Positions 55,241 to 64,000 of a DNA stretch of 64,000 nt are shown here, piece after piece; the first letter of the stretch is position 1; each line of letters opens with the position of its first letter. Origin of the DNA: Methylotenera sp. (GTDB lineage: Bacteria > Pseudomonadota > Gammaproteobacteria > Burkholderiales > Methylophilaceae); the NCBI GenBank assembly GCA_030693535.1, contig JAUYAL010000078.1:1-64000 (forward strand), written 5' to 3'. A program made the position numbers and the translations under genes. Under the pieces are notes generated by a model. It made no database searches and had not been told where the DNA came from. It saw only the letters and a program-made list of their open reading frames with translations.

Positions 55241-56458
55241 TTATTGAAGTGCTTTCTCAATACGATCAAGCGCTTTTTGCAGATTATCCATTGATGTTGC
55301 AAATGAAATCCGGAAATAACCTTCTGCACCAAATGCTGAACCAGGTACAACTGCAACATCAAACTCTTCAAGCAGGTATTCAGCCAAGGACATGTCCGTT
55401 GCTGTTTTAATTTTTCCGGCCTTGAACAGCTTATCAATTGCACTGCGAGCATCAGGGAATGCATAAAATGCACCACCAGCCATCAGGCAGTTTAAGCCCT
55501 GCATATTGTTGAAGCGGTTCACTACATATGTGTGACGCTCTTTAAATGCTGTAACCATAGGAGTAATGCATTCTTGCGGACCTTCAAGCGCAGCTTGTGC
55601 AGCTACTTGTGATATTGATGTGGCGTTGCTGGTTGATTGGCTTTGAAGAATTTCCATCGCTTTGATGATATATGCAGGGCCAGCGGCATAACCGATACGC
55701 CAACCTGTCATTGAATAAGCCTTAGAAACGCCGTTAAGCACAATACAACGGTCTTTTAGAGCAGGGCATGCATTAAGAATATTATAGAATTTGTCCCCAG
55801 TTAAATTAACATGTTCATACATATCATCAGTGGCAACTAACACATGTGGGTGTTTAAGCAGTACTTCGCCTAAGGCTTTTAATTCACTCAAGCTATATAC
55901 AACGCCAGTCGGGTTAGACGGCGAGTTGATCATGAAAATTTTAGTCTTAGCTGTAATGGCTGCTTCTAATTGTGCTGGTTGAAGCTTAAAGCCTTGCTCA
56001 ATACCACACTGAATAATGACTGGCGTAGCTTCAGCAACTAATGTGATGTCTGCATAGCTCACCCAATAAGGTGCTGGGATGATGACTTCATCACCTTTAT
56101 TCAGCACAGCTAAACATAGATTAAATATGGTTTGCTTGCCACCCACACCCACGATAACTTCGTTTACAGCGTAATCAAAGCCATTTTCAATTTTGAATTT
56201 ATTTACAACAGCTTTTTTTAGGCTAGGAATACCTGCAACTGGCGTGTATTTGGTAAAACCGTTATCAATGGCAGTTTTTGCCGCATCTTTTATATGTTGT
56301 GGCGTATCAAAATCTGGTTCACCTGCTGCCAAGCCTATGATAGGGCGACCATCGGCTTTGTATTTAGCAGCTTTTGCGGTAATAGCAAGCGTTGGAGATT
56401 CTTTAATAGATTGAACGCGTTTAGATAAAACTGAAGTTTGGTGAACAGTTGATGACAA
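55241..56458 (-). CDS. class I/II pyridoxal phosphate aminotransferase (aspartate type)
   Basis: A 405-residue cytoplasmic enzyme like bacterial AspC/AspB of subgroup Ib. Signatures: GLAAGEPDFDTPQHI, NSPSNPTGVVYS (aspartate side chain binding), DDMYEHV, and the PLP Lys in GVSKAYSMTGWRIGYAAGP. The likely start is TTG 56458, because GGAAAG lies six bases before it and the protein then opens close to SKRVQSIKESPTLAI as in homologues; an ATG at 56488 would add ten residues without a ribosome binding site. Probably makes aspartate or acts on several amino acids. Confidence 0.93.
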   Translation of the reverse strand: MSSTVHQTSVLSKRVQSIKESPTLAITAKAAKYKADGRPIIGLAAGEPDFDTPQHIKDAAKTAIDNGFTKYTPVAGIPSLKKAVVNKFKIENGFDYAVNEVIVGVGGKQTIFNLCLAVLNKGDEVIIPAPYWVSYADITLVAEATPVIIQCGIEQGFKLQPAQLEAAITAKTKIFMINSPSNPTGVVYSLSELKALGEVLLKHPHVLVATDDMYEHVNLTGDKFYNILNACPALKDRCIVLNGVSKAYSMTGWRIGYAAGPAYIIKAMEILQSQSTSNATSISQVAAQAALEGPQECITPMVTAFKERHTYVVNRFNNMQGLNCLMAGGAFYAFPDARSAIDKLFKAGKIKTATDMSLAEYLLEEFDVAVVPGSAFGAEGYFRISFATSMDNLQKALDRIEKALQ

Positions 56459-56602
56459 AATAAACTTTCCTAAAACATTTGTACACATGATTGAATGGGT
56501 GACATTTTACGCATAAAAGCAATGTTTAGGAATGATTTTTCGTGCGTTATCACATGGTTGCGTAAGGTTTAATCTATTTTTAATTGAAAAAAGGCTCTTT
56601 GT

Positions 56603-56618
56603 AGACATTTTAATGTCT
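56603..56618. repeat. 7 bp palindrome upstream of the aminotransferase gene
   Basis: agacatt (56603-56609) and aatgtct (56612-56618) form a dyad spaced by two bases, 145 bases upstream of the aminotransferase start. It could be an operator; no known consensus is matched. Confidence 0.2.
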
Positions 56619-56632
56619 TGGATAAGGTTAAA

Positions 56633-56663
56633 ATAAATCAATGGATTAGCCCCATTGATTTAT
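56633..56663 (-). terminator. terminator of the secreted protease operon
   Basis: ataaatcaatgg (56633-56644) is repeated in inverse at 56652-56663, a perfect 12 bp stem with a seven-base loop. On the minus strand the following tract is T-rich (ttttaacc). It lies 100 bases after the stop of the 173-residue secreted protein; a second imperfect inverted repeat sits at 56707-56748. Confidence 0.55.
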
Positions 56664-56761
56664 CTGTTTAGCAGTTACTACTTTTAAATCCATCTAATTT
56701 TTTCTTCACCTTTTTCCATTATGCGGTTAAGCTAATCTGGAAAAGGTGTTTGCCACGCTTA

Positions 56762-57283
56762 TCACCAAGATTGCAGAACAATTGCCTCTGCGTCATGTTC
56801 TTTACAATCCTCATTAGTGCATTGAGCAACTTTTTTCCACTCATTGGGGAAGGGCATTTTGTCGATAGGTAAATCTGCACTATCAACACCAAAACCAAGT
56901 GCAAATACAGCCGCCCCAGTTTTTACTGCAAAGGCTTTTGTGCTTTCTGCAACGCTTACCATTGCGTTTGCAACTGCTGGAGGCACAGCATCATCTGTAT
57001 CTACCCAAGCCTTGATTTTGCCGTCATCACGCACAGCGATAACCAGAAATCCCCAAGAGGTAGAATTAGAAGTAATTTCAGCTAGTTTTTTATTAATTTT
57101 GACTTCAACTTCTTTAACATATCTATCCATATCATCAACACCATTCATTTTTTCTAAAATGATATTTTTAGGTTGCATTAAGTAGATTTTTAGATATTCA
57201 GCATTTGCTGCACTACTTAACCCACTCCACGATAGTGAAAAAAATATCATTAAAAATGTTAAGTATTTCATTGTTGTTTGCAT
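56762..57283 (-). CDS. secreted protein of unknown function, partner of the trypsin-like protease
   Basis: A 173-residue protein with a signal peptide (about 1-25, KYLTFLMIFFSLSWSGLSSA). The mature part is predicted mixed alpha-beta: a region of about 45-110 (VKEVEVKINKKLAEI, GFLVIAVRDDGKIKAWVDTDD) and a C-terminal part with two Cys (QCTNEDCKEHDAEAIVL). I do not recognise the family. AGGAG precedes the ATG. It is 56 bases after the protease, so the two are probably co-expressed and act in the periplasm or outside. It might be a substrate, inhibitor or adaptor of the protease; that is inference. Confidence 0.75.
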   Translation of the reverse strand: MQTTMKYLTFLMIFFSLSWSGLSSAANAEYLKIYLMQPKNIILEKMNGVDDMDRYVKEVEVKINKKLAEITSNSTSWGFLVIAVRDDGKIKAWVDTDDAVPPAVANAMVSVAESTKAFAVKTGAAVFALGFGVDSADLPIDKMPFPNEWKKVAQCTNEDCKEHDAEAIVLQSW

Positions 57284-57339
57284 TTTAAATCTCCTGATTT
57301 TAGTGAGTTTTACTTGAGTATGAGGTTAATAAAAAGCTG

Positions 57340-58350
57340 CTAACATTCCAAAGCGCAGCCAAGCATCATGCTATATTCCAGTGCAAGCTCTTTGCTAACA
57401 TTGGCAATCGCTACATTAGCTTCGTGCATGCCAACTTTGTCACCTGTAGATTTAGCGATAACACCTAACCTAAATAACGAATCTACGTTGCTTGCATCTA
57501 GTAGCACAGATTTTTGATATGAGATCTTTGCTTCATCAATTTTATGCAAGTTCTCTTGTGCGTTCCCTAGCTCATACCAAGCATCGGAATTTTCAGGGTC
57601 TGCATCTATCCACTTTTGAGAAACTTTCTCTAATTTAGACCAGTCATGGTTAATTTCTGGGATGGCAATTTGCATAAAAAATGGTTTTTTATCATCTTCT
57701 TCTTCCCAAAAGGCTTTGCCTGTAATCGGAAATTTAGTTTCAACTGGTAGTTTTTCAAGATTAGCAAGCCACTCAATGGGCAAAGAGTAAAAATAAGCTT
57801 TCTTACCAGGGGTTTTGAAAGTGTTAATGCCAAGCAAATTTCCTTCAGTATCAAAAATACCGCTACCACTAGCTCCCATACGAAATGGCGCGTTACTTCG
57901 AATAACATGGCCACCTTCAAAATGATAGGTAGATTTAATTGCACCTCCTGAGGTTAGTGGTGCAGGCACACCATTTGAGTGGCCTATTGATAAGATTTCT
58001 TGCCCACGTTTTATATCGTGATTCTTAGCAATATTCGCAGGTTTAAATGGTAAATCTAAGGTGGTTAGTAGACATAAATCATGCCATCTATCAGCTTGAA
58101 CAGACGCTATAGTGTAAGTGTCTTCACCACGTGCTACCCACGGTTGTTTTGTACTTCTAAATATATGACAATTAGTCATCACTTTGTTGTTACCCACCAC
58201 CACGCCAGAGCCATAAGATAGACCTCCAGTATCGTTATAACCGCGTACCATAACCACAGTTTGTAGCGCGCTTAATATTTTTTTTTGATCAAGCGCAAAA
58301 ACAGATTGTGAGGCGCTTAACAATGTTATAAGCATAATAAGTTTACTCAT
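57340..58350 (-). CDS. secreted trypsin-like serine protease with TPR region
   Basis: A 336-residue exported protein (signal peptide about 1-19). Residues 25-200 are a chymotrypsin-fold protease: GSGVVVGNNKVMTNCHIF with the catalytic His, the Asp in WHDLCLL, and the Ser in GASGSGIFDTEG, so the triad is complete. There is no PDZ domain as in HtrA; residues 235-320 form TPR-like helices instead (SDAWYELGNAQENLHKIDEA, DSLFRLGVIAKSTGD), which may bind substrate. AGGAATC precedes the ATG. It is the first gene of a two-gene operon and diverges from uvrB. Confidence 0.87.
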   Translation of the reverse strand: MSKLIMLITLLSASQSVFALDQKKILSALQTVVMVRGYNDTGGLSYGSGVVVGNNKVMTNCHIFRSTKQPWVARGEDTYTIASVQADRWHDLCLLTTLDLPFKPANIAKNHDIKRGQEILSIGHSNGVPAPLTSGGAIKSTYHFEGGHVIRSNAPFRMGASGSGIFDTEGNLLGINTFKTPGKKAYFYSLPIEWLANLEKLPVETKFPITGKAFWEEEDDKKPFFMQIAIPEINHDWSKLEKVSQKWIDADPENSDAWYELGNAQENLHKIDEAKISYQKSVLLDASNVDSLFRLGVIAKSTGDKVGMHEANVAIANVSKELALEYSMMLGCALEC

Positions 58351-58535
58351 AATGATTCCTAATAATTTAAGGGTACATAAGTTTACTTTACGTAATTATT
58401 TATGTTGCGTTTGTTAAAAGACTCTAATTATCTTGCAAAGTTCTTATTGAGCAACAAAGATAATTGATGTCTGATCGATGCATGATTCTTCACTATTTTC
58501 ATCAATATTACTGTTAGAATTAAACGTTAAATTCA

Positions 58536-60584
58536 ATGAAGAGCAACGTGTTCATCACTTTCCCAGATAGTAAATATCAGTTGTATCAGCCATTTCCTCC
58601 TGCTGGGGACCAGCCACAAGCAATAGAAAAATTGACGGAAGGTATTGTAGCGGGCATGAAGTTTCAAACTTTGCTGGGTGTGACTGGTTCAGGCAAAACT
58701 TACACCATGGCTAATGTGATTGCTCGAACAGGTCGCCCAGCGATTGTAATGGCGCCGAATAAAACGCTGGCGGCACAGTTGTACAGTGAGTTTCGAGAAT
58801 TTTTCCCCAATAACTCTGTTGAGTATTTCGTTTCTTATTACGATTACTATCAACCAGAAGCTTATGTGCCTTCGCGTGATTTATTTATAGAAAAAGATTC
58901 CAGCATCAATGAACACATTGAGCAGATGAGACTTTCGGCGACCAAGGCTTTATTAGAGCGTGAAGACAGCATTATTGTGGCAACTGTTTCAGCAATTTAT
59001 GGCATTGGTGATCCTGTGGATTATCACGGCATGGTATTACATGTGCAGCAGGGTGAAAAAATAGCGCAGCGTGACATGATTTCACGATTGGTTGGCATGC
59101 AGTACGACCGTAACGAGTTTGATTTTTCACGAGGCACATTTAGAGTTCGTGGTGATGTGATTGATGTTTTCCCTGCGGAAAATAATGAGACAGCAGTACG
59201 CATCTCAATGTTTGATGATGAAGTTGAATCGATTACTTTGTTTGATCCGCTCACTGGGCAGATTTTTAACAAGATTCCGCGTTACACCGTATATCCATCC
59301 AGCCATTATGTGACGCCGCGTGAGACCACCATACGCGCGATGGAGAAAATTAAACATGAACTTAAAGATCGAGTGGATTTTTATATTAAAACTGGCAAGT
59401 TGGTTGAGGCAGCCCGCATAGAGCAACGCACACGTTTTGACCTTGAAATGCTCAACGAAATTGGTTTTTGCAAAGGCATTGAAAACTATTCGCGCCATTT
59501 GTCAGGGCGCAATCCTGGTGACCCACCACCCACATTAATTGATTACCTGCCAAATAACGCGTTAATGATTATTGATGAAAGTCATGTGACCGTACCACAA
59601 ATTGGTGCAATGTTTAAAGGTGATCGTTCTCGTAAAGAAAACTTGGTAGATTACGGTTGGCGTCTGCCTTCCGCGCTTGATAATCGCCCGCTGAAGTTTG
59701 AAGAATTTGAAGATATTATGCGGCAATGTGTATTCGTTTCTGCTACCCCATCTGAATATGAAGCTAATCATCAACAACAAGTGGTAGAGATGATCGCGCG
59801 TCCAACAGGATTAGTTGACCCTGTCATTCTGGTGAAGTCAGCAGACACGCAAGTTGATGACTTACTAGGTGAGATTAAGCTCCGTGTAGCTGTGGGTGAG
59901 CGAGTTCTAGCGACCACGCTGACAAAACGCATGGCAGAAGACTTAACTGATTACCTGTGTGAGCATGGCGTCAAGGTGCGCTATTTGCATAGCGATATTG
60001 ATACCGTAGAGCGCGTGGAAATTATTCGTGATTTACGCTTAGGCGAATTTGATGTGCTGGTTGGTATCAACTTGTTGCGTGAAGGTTTGGATATTCCAGA
60101 AGTCTCGCTTGTAGCTGTGTTAGATGCTGATAAAGAAGGCTTCTTGCGTTCGGAACGTTCACTTATTCAGACATCAGGTCGCGCTGCACGTAATTTGAAC
60201 GGACAAGTGATTTTTTACGCCAACAAAATAACCCGTAGTATGAAAGCTGCTATGGATGAAACCGAGCGAAGACGTGGTGTACAACTTGCATTTAATGCCG
60301 CCAATGGCATTGTGCCAAAAGGCATCAGCAAACGTATTAAAGATATTATCGATGGTGTATATGATAAAGATGAAGCCTTGCGGGAACGTAAAGTGCTGCA
60401 GGATCAAGCGAATTATGAGTCTTTGAGTGAAAAACAAATCGCCAAAGAAATGAAGCGACTTGAAAAAGCCATGTATGATGCATCCAAAAATCTTGAGTTT
60501 GAAAAAGCTGCTGATTTAAGAGATCAACTTAAAAAGCTAAGAGTGAGATTTTATGGGGCTGAGATGCCTGATTCACTTGCCTAA
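58536..60584 (+). CDS. uvrB: excinuclease ABC subunit B
   Basis: DNA damage recognition helicase of nucleotide excision repair. The 682-residue protein has Walker [15 protein letters not shown], the beta-hairpin region [29 protein letters not shown] (motif II), [11 protein letters not shown], the QTSGRAARN motif and the C-terminal UVR motif ([22 protein letters not shown]) that contacts UvrC. Full length. I looked for a LexA box in the 185-base upstream gap and did not find one. Confidence 0.98.
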   Translation: MKSNVFITFPDSKYQLYQPFPPAGDQPQAIEKLTEGIVAGMKFQTLLGVTGSGKTYTMANVIARTGRPAIVMAPNKTLAAQLYSEFREFFPNNSVEYFVSYYDYYQPEAYVPSRDLFIEKDSSINEHIEQMRLSATKALLEREDSIIVATVSAIYGIGDPVDYHGMVLHVQQGEKIAQRDMISRLVGMQYDRNEFDFSRGTFRVRGDVIDVFPAENNETAVRISMFDDEVESITLFDPLTGQIFNKIPRYTVYPSSHYVTPRETTIRAMEKIKHELKDRVDFYIKTGKLVEAARIEQRTRFDLEMLNEIGFCKGIENYSRHLSGRNPGDPPPTLIDYLPNNALMIIDESHVTVPQIGAMFKGDRSRKENLVDYGWRLPSALDNRPLKFEEFEDIMRQCVFVSATPSEYEANHQQQVVEMIARPTGLVDPVILVKSADTQVDDLLGEIKLRVAVGERVLATTLTKRMAEDLTDYLCEHGVKVRYLHSDIDTVERVEIIRDLRLGEFDVLVGINLLREGLDIPEVSLVAVLDADKEGFLRSERSLIQTSGRAARNLNGQVIFYANKITRSMKAAMDETERRRGVQLAFNAANGIVPKGISKRIKDIIDGVYDKDEALRERKVLQDQANYESLSEKQIAKEMKRLEKAMYDASKNLEFEKAADLRDQLKKLRVRFYGAEMPDSLA

Positions 60585-60618
60585 AATATGGTTGCAATTC
60601 AGTAATTAAAGGATACAC

Positions 60619-61080
60619 ATGCAAACGCTTATTCATGGAGTCACAAACGCATCCGAAGTAATACAGCTTGCTATTGCCCCTGTTTTTTTGCTAATGGGGG
60701 TTAGCGCTCTTCTGAGCGTGTTAATGGGTCGCCTAGGACGAGTTGTAGATAGGTTCAGAGTATTAAATGAAGCTCTAGCAAGAATGTTGACCGATGATCC
60801 TAAATGCGGAAATTATAGACAAGAGCTTGATATATTGTCGTGCCGAGCAAATTGGGTGCATTGGGCTGTTACACTATGTACGTTTACATTGTTGTTAGTG
60901 GCAGTAGTGATTGGTTTGCTATTTCTAGGCTCTGCAATCAACTGGGATTCGTCTTGGTTGGTATCAATTTTGTTTATTGTGGCTATGGTTAGCTTAATTT
61001 CAGGCTTGGTCTGCTTTTTACGAGAAATTTCACTATCAAGGCATGTATTTCAGCATTCCAAAAGAGAAAATGTTCCTTGA
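60619..61080 (+). CDS. DUF2721 family membrane protein
   Basis: A 153-residue inner membrane protein with three hydrophobic segments (about 15-37, 80-105, 112-135). The N-terminal half contains QLAIAPVFLLMGVSALLSVLMGRLGRVVDR, which marks the DUF2721 family. Function unknown. AAAGGA stands before the ATG, and the gene lies 34 bases after uvrB, probably on the same transcript. Confidence 0.85.
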   Translation: MQTLIHGVTNASEVIQLAIAPVFLLMGVSALLSVLMGRLGRVVDRFRVLNEALARMLTDDPKCGNYRQELDILSCRANWVHWAVTLCTFTLLLVAVVIGLLFLGSAINWDSSWLVSILFIVAMVSLISGLVCFLREISLSRHVFQHSKRENVP

Positions 61081-61103
61081 GTGCGCAAAATATGTTGATT
61101 TAG

Positions 61104-61132
61104 TTGATTGTCATGCGACTTTTGTCTATAAT
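61104..61132 (+). promoter_or_regulatory. promoter of the rpsF-priB-rpsR-rplI operon
   Basis: TTGATT at 61104-61109 and TATAAT at 61127-61132 are exactly 17 bp apart, the best sigma-70 promoter in the window. Transcription would begin near 61139. A hairpin (gcttggta at 61142-61149, tatcaagc at 61154-61161) follows at the 5' end of a leader of about 150 bases. Confidence 0.8.
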
Positions 61133-61292
61133 CGCGCGCTTGCTTGGTAGTCTTATCAAGCAATTACAATTTAACCTTGTCACACTGCATCAGTAACAAC
61201 TTTTATGGTTGATGTGTTTTTATAAAATACATTGATAATGTTTTATGAAAATAAAGCATTTTGCAGGTGGCTATAATCCATAAGGAGCATTA

Positions 61293-61679
61293 ATGAGACA
61301 TTATGAACTAGTGTTTATCGTCCATCCGGACCAAAGCGAACAAGTGCCAGCAATGATTGAGCGTTATCGCACGCTTATCACAGCTAGCGGTGGTGCAGTG
61401 CATCGCCTAGAAGATTGGGGTCGTCGTCAACTAGCTTACCCAATTCAAAAAATCCATAAAGCACACTATGTGTTAATGAACATTGAGTGCAACCTTGAAG
61501 TGTTGGCTGAACTTGAGCATGGTTTCAAATTTAATGATGCAGTTTTGCGTCATTTAATGATGTCAACCAAAACTGCAGTGACTGCGCCATCGCCAATGAT
61601 GAAAGAAGAGAAATCTAGATCAGTGCTGAGCAAAGATGCAGCACCAGTGGCCGAAGATGTAGAGGTTGAAACTGCTTAA
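61293..61679 (+). CDS. rpsF: 30S ribosomal protein S6
   Basis: A 128-residue ribosomal protein that binds S18 on the platform of the 30S subunit. Seen: [35 protein letters not shown] and [18 protein letters not shown], followed by an acidic disordered tail from residue 105. A strong AAGGAG precedes the ATG. Head of the S6 operon. Confidence 0.98.
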   Translation: MRHYELVFIVHPDQSEQVPAMIERYRTLITASGGAVHRLEDWGRRQLAYPIQKIHKAHYVLMNIECNLEVLAELEHGFKFNDAVLRHLMMSTKTAVTAPSPMMKEEKSRSVLSKDAAPVAEDVEVETA

Positions 61680-61704
61680 GGTTTTAAGTTTAAATTAAAA
61701 CCAA

Positions 61705-61995
61705 GTGAATAAACTGTTGTTGCAAGCAGAAGTTGTGCAAATTGAGCAGCTTCGCTACACGCCAGCAGGCATACCGTTGTTAAGTGTTGTATTGCGTCAT
61801 GTTTCAGAGCAATTTGAAGCTGGCATGAGGCGCAAGGTAGAGTGTGAAGTGAATGCGGTTGCTGTAGGCGACTTAGCATTAAAAGGGTTGAAGTTAAACT
61901 CACACATTCATGCGAGTGGTTTTTTAGCCAAACGCAGCCTTAAAAGCACGCAATTGGTGATGCACATTAACCATATAGAACATATAAGCGATTAG
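61705..61995 (+). CDS. priB: primosomal replication protein N
   Basis: A 96-residue single OB-fold protein that binds ssDNA and helps PriA restart replication. Seen: GTG start at 61705, NKLLLQAEVVQIEQLRYTPAG, LRHVSEQFEAGMRRKVECEV and the strand ASGFLAKRSLKSTQLVMHI. Its position between rpsF and rpsR is the standard one in beta- and gammaproteobacteria. Confidence 0.94.
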   Translation: MNKLLLQAEVVQIEQLRYTPAGIPLLSVVLRHVSEQFEAGMRRKVECEVNAVAVGDLALKGLKLNSHIHASGFLAKRSLKSTQLVMHINHIEHISD

Positions 61996-62031
61996 CTTAT
62001 ATCAAATTATTAAGAGCTTAGGAGAATTCAA

Positions 62032-62262
62032 ATGGCAAGAGAAATGTACAAACGCCGCCGTTACTGCCGTTTTTCAGCAGAAGGTATCAAAGAAGTGGAT
62101 TATAAAGATGTGGATTTATTGAAAGATTTTATTTCAGAAAACGCAAAAATCATCCCAGCACGTATGACGGGCACTAAAGCACGTTATCAACGTCAATTAA
62201 CGACAGCTGTTAAGCTTGCTCGCTTCTTGGCTTTGCTTCCATACACAGATAAACACCAATAA
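62032..62262 (+). CDS. rpsR: 30S ribosomal protein S18
   Basis: A 76-residue ribosomal protein pairing with S6. Seen: [21 protein letters not shown] and the end [37 protein letters not shown] precedes the ATG. The Cys in YCRF is single, so the zinc-binding form is not indicated. Confidence 0.98.
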   Translation: MAREMYKRRRYCRFSAEGIKEVDYKDVDLLKDFISENAKIIPARMTGTKARYQRQLTTAVKLARFLALLPYTDKHQ

Positions 62263-62274
62263 TCGGAGGCTACC

Positions 62275-62724
62275 ATGCAAATTATTTTATTAGAAAAAGT
62301 GGGTAACCTAGGCAATTTGGGTGATATCGTAAAAGTTAAAGATGGTTATGGCCGTAACTTTTTGATTCCACAAGGTAAAGCAAAACGCGCTACAGAAGCT
62401 AACAAAGCTGAAATCGCTGCTCGCCGTGTTGAATTAGAAAAACAACAAGCTGCAATCTTAGCTGCTGCGCAAGCGCGTGGTGAAAAATTGGCGGCGGTTG
62501 TTATTACTATTTCACAAAAAGCTGGCGTTGATGGCCGTTTATTCGGTTCAGTAACAAATGGTGATATTGCTGAATCGTTAGTTGCACAAGGTTTTGAAGT
62601 AACTAAAGCACTTGTTCGTATGCCTAATGGCCCATTGAAAACAATCGGTGACCATGCGGTAACTGTTGCATTGCACCATGATGTTGTTGTAGATATCACC
62701 GTAACAGTGGTTGGCGAAGCATAA
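62275..62724 (+). CDS. rplI: 50S ribosomal protein L9
   Basis: A 149-residue ribosomal protein: the N-terminal rRNA-binding domain ([31 protein letters not shown]) joined by a long helix (about 45-75) to the C-terminal domain with [16 protein letters not shown]. Starts 12 bases after rpsR, with CGGAGG before the ATG. Confidence 0.98.
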   Translation: MQIILLEKVGNLGNLGDIVKVKDGYGRNFLIPQGKAKRATEANKAEIAARRVELEKQQAAILAAAQARGEKLAAVVITISQKAGVDGRLFGSVTNGDIAESLVAQGFEVTKALVRMPNGPLKTIGDHAVTVALHHDVVVDITVTVVGEA

Positions 62725-62764
62725 TTTGTAAAATTGCTTAGATTATTAAGCATCGCAAATAAAT

Positions 62765-62792
62765 AAAAAAGGCTACTTCGGTAGCCTTTTTT
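62765..62792 (+). terminator. terminator of the S6 operon
   Basis: aaaaaaggctac-ttcg-gtagcctttttt: a 12 bp stem with a stable UUCG tetraloop and a T6 tail, 40 bases after rplI. Confidence 0.93.
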
Positions 62793-62799
62793 ATTGCGT

Positions 62800-62805
62800 T
62801 ATAAT
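62800..62805 (+). promoter_or_regulatory. -10 box directly before dnaB
   Basis: TATAAT ends seven bases before the dnaB ATG at 62812, so transcription would begin at or next to the start codon. No -35 match is found, since that position falls in the terminator hairpin. Possibly chance. Confidence 0.3.
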
Positions 62806-62811
62806 CACGTC

Positions 62812-64000
62812 ATGGCTGACGAACAATTAGATGCATTAAAAATCCCGCCCCATTCGGTAGAAGCTGAGCAATCGGTTATCGGTGGCTTGTTGCTTGAAAA
62901 TGAGGCGCTCGATAAAATTGCAGACATTTTATCAGCTAACGATTTTTATCGACACGACCATAAAGCCATTTTCCAGCATATCGGAAAACTTATAGAACAT
63001 AACAAACCCGCCGATATTGTGACGGTGGCGGAATCTTTAGAAAGCACTGCAGAGCTTTCTGGCGTGGGCGGCATTGCTTACCTAGGGGCATTAGCACAAA
63101 GCACACCAACCGCAGCCAATATAAGGCGATATGCTGAAATTGTGCATGAGCGCGCAGTAATGCGACAATTGGTGGTGGTAGGTTCTGGCATTGCAGAGAG
63201 CGCTTATGCGCCGAATGGTCGAGATGCACAGCAATTATTAGATGAAGCAGAAGCGAAGATATTCCAAATTGCTGAAGGCGGGAAAAAAAGCTCACAAGGT
63301 TTTGTGGATATTAAAATATTACTGCCACAAGTGGCAGACCGTATTGACCAGTTATTTTCACGCGACAATCCCTCTGACGTCACGGGCGTGCCCACCGGCT
63401 TTACCGATTTAGATTCCATGACTTCTGGCATGCAGGGCGGCGATTTAATCATCGTGGCAGGGCGACCGTCGATGGGTAAAACTGCATTTTCCCTTAATAT
63501 GGCGGAAAATGTCGCGCTTGATACTGGTTTACCAGTAGCCGTATTCTCAATGGAAATGGCATCTACACAGCTTGCCATGCGTATGATCGGTTCGGTCGGG
63601 CGTTTAGATCAACATCGAATGCGTACGGGTAAGCTTGAAGATGAGGATTGGGAAAAGCTCACGACGGCGTTGGGAAAGCTCAACGAAGCACCCATTTTTA
63701 TTGACGAAGGCGCAGGGCTAAGCAGCTTTGATGTGCGTGCAAGAGCGCGAAGATTACATCGACAAACAGGTAAATTAGGCTTAATCGTTGTCGATTACTT
63801 GCAATTGATGGCGGCGCCAGCAGGGAGGCAAGGTGAAAATCGCGCTACGGAAATTTCAGAGATATCACGTTCACTTAAAGCCTTGGCAAAAGAGCTTGAC
63901 TGTCCTGTAGTAGCGCTCTCGCAGCTTAATCGCTCGGTAGAGCAACGCCCAGATAAGCGCCCTGTGATGAGCGATTTACGCGAATCTGGCGCGATTGAGC
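62812..64000 (+). CDS. dnaB: replicative DNA helicase, 3' part beyond window
   Basis: Hexameric helicase at the replication fork. The visible 396 codons hold the N-terminal domain (PPHSVEAEQSVIGGLLLENEA) that binds primase, the linker (residues about 145-175) and most of the RecA-like ATPase domain: Walker A GRPSMGKTAFSLNMA, MEMASTQLAMRMIGS, and Walker B GLIVVDYLQLM, ending near ALSQLNRSVEQRPDKRP and the DLRESGAIE motif. No intein is seen up to the edge. Start at ATG 62812, 19 bases after the S6 operon terminator. In many proteobacteria dnaB follows rplI as here. Confidence 0.97.
   Translation, partial: MADEQLDALKIPPHSVEAEQSVIGGLLLENEALDKIADILSANDFYRHDHKAIFQHIGKLIEHNKPADIVTVAESLESTAELSGVGGIAYLGALAQSTPTAANIRRYAEIVHERAVMRQLVVVGSGIAESAYAPNGRDAQQLLDEAEAKIFQIAEGGKKSSQGFVDIKILLPQVADRIDQLFSRDNPSDVTGVPTGFTDLDSMTSGMQGGDLIIVAGRPSMGKTAFSLNMAENVALDTGLPVAVFSMEMASTQLAMRMIGSVGRLDQHRMRTGKLEDEDWEKLTTALGKLNEAPIFIDEGAGLSSFDVRARARRLHRQTGKLGLIVVDYLQLMAAPAGRQGENRATEISEISRSLKALAKELDCPVVALSQLNRSVEQRPDKRPVMSDLRESGAIE

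Noticed and set aside
58440..58535. Possible LexA (SOS) box upstream of uvrB
   Set aside because: Only a CTGT half-site near 58512 is seen; the second half does not match CTGT-N8-ACAG.
61139..61292. S6:S18-binding leader motif in the rpsF leader
   Set aside because: The leader has hairpins, but I could not find the conserved CCG-containing loop, so I do not claim the motif.
1..64000. CRISPR arrays, phage genes, toxin-antitoxin pairs or secondary metabolite clusters
   Set aside because: I looked for regular direct repeats and for the typical proteins; none was found.

Overview
The window looks like AT-rich betaproteobacterial chromosome, most probably from the Methylophilaceae (Methylotenera-like methylotrophs). 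Supporting this are the block pyrF-lapB-ihfB-rpsA-cmk-aroA-tyrA, the rnhA-dnaQ pair beside gloB, PriB between S6 and S18, the rne/rluC divergence, and the aat-bpt pair. No methanol or methylamine oxidation gene is present to prove the family, so this is inference from gene order and protein character. Nearly all of it is housekeeping DNA; the only mobile element is the 3' end of an IS30-type transposase at the left edge.

Layout. 0-7.5 kb (minus): a muramidase with LysM repeats, an oligopeptide importer without its ATPases, FabI, and GloB. 7.5-10.7 kb (plus): methyltransferase, rnhA, dnaQ, a lone rfbB. 10.7-17.3 kb (minus): queD, an EAL/HD-GYP c-di-GMP pair, rsgA, a decaying cytochrome c and an M48 protease. 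17.4-20.1 kb: orn, glgA, crcB. 20.2-29.6 kb (minus): a helix-hairpin-helix protein with a histone H1-like tail, pyrF, lapB, ihfB, rpsA, cmk, aroA, tyrA, bpt, aat. 29.9-34.6 kb (minus): a type I secretion-like operon whose ABC subunit has lost every catalytic ATPase motif. 35-41.5 kb: rne, divergent from rluC, a HAD phosphatase, a Rieske protein and sppA. 41.6-50.5 kb: pgi and glgB facing away from glgC, a GH57 enzyme and malQ, which with glgA at 18 kb make a glycogen synthesis and remodelling set. 50.5-53.6 kb (minus): a five-gene operon of a minimal J-domain protein, three unrecognised proteins and a VF530-like protein. 53.7-58.4 kb: tRNA-Asn, an AsmA-like protein, an aminotransferase, and a secreted trypsin-like protease with a secreted partner. 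58.5-64 kb (plus): uvrB, a DUF2721 membrane protein, rpsF-priB-rpsR-rplI and the start of dnaB.

The best candidates for undescribed biology are the exporter with a dead nucleotide-binding domain (29.9-34.6 kb) and the J-domain operon (50.5-53.6 kb). Smaller surprises are an S1 protein that has lost its sixth S1 domain while keeping its extreme C-terminus, an HD-GYP protein with His replaced by Gln in the HD pair, and a cytochrome c gene with both a lost start codon and an early stop. Several genes are forced to use TTG starts, and two may be transcribed leaderless. All calls were made by reading the sequence; no database search was possible.
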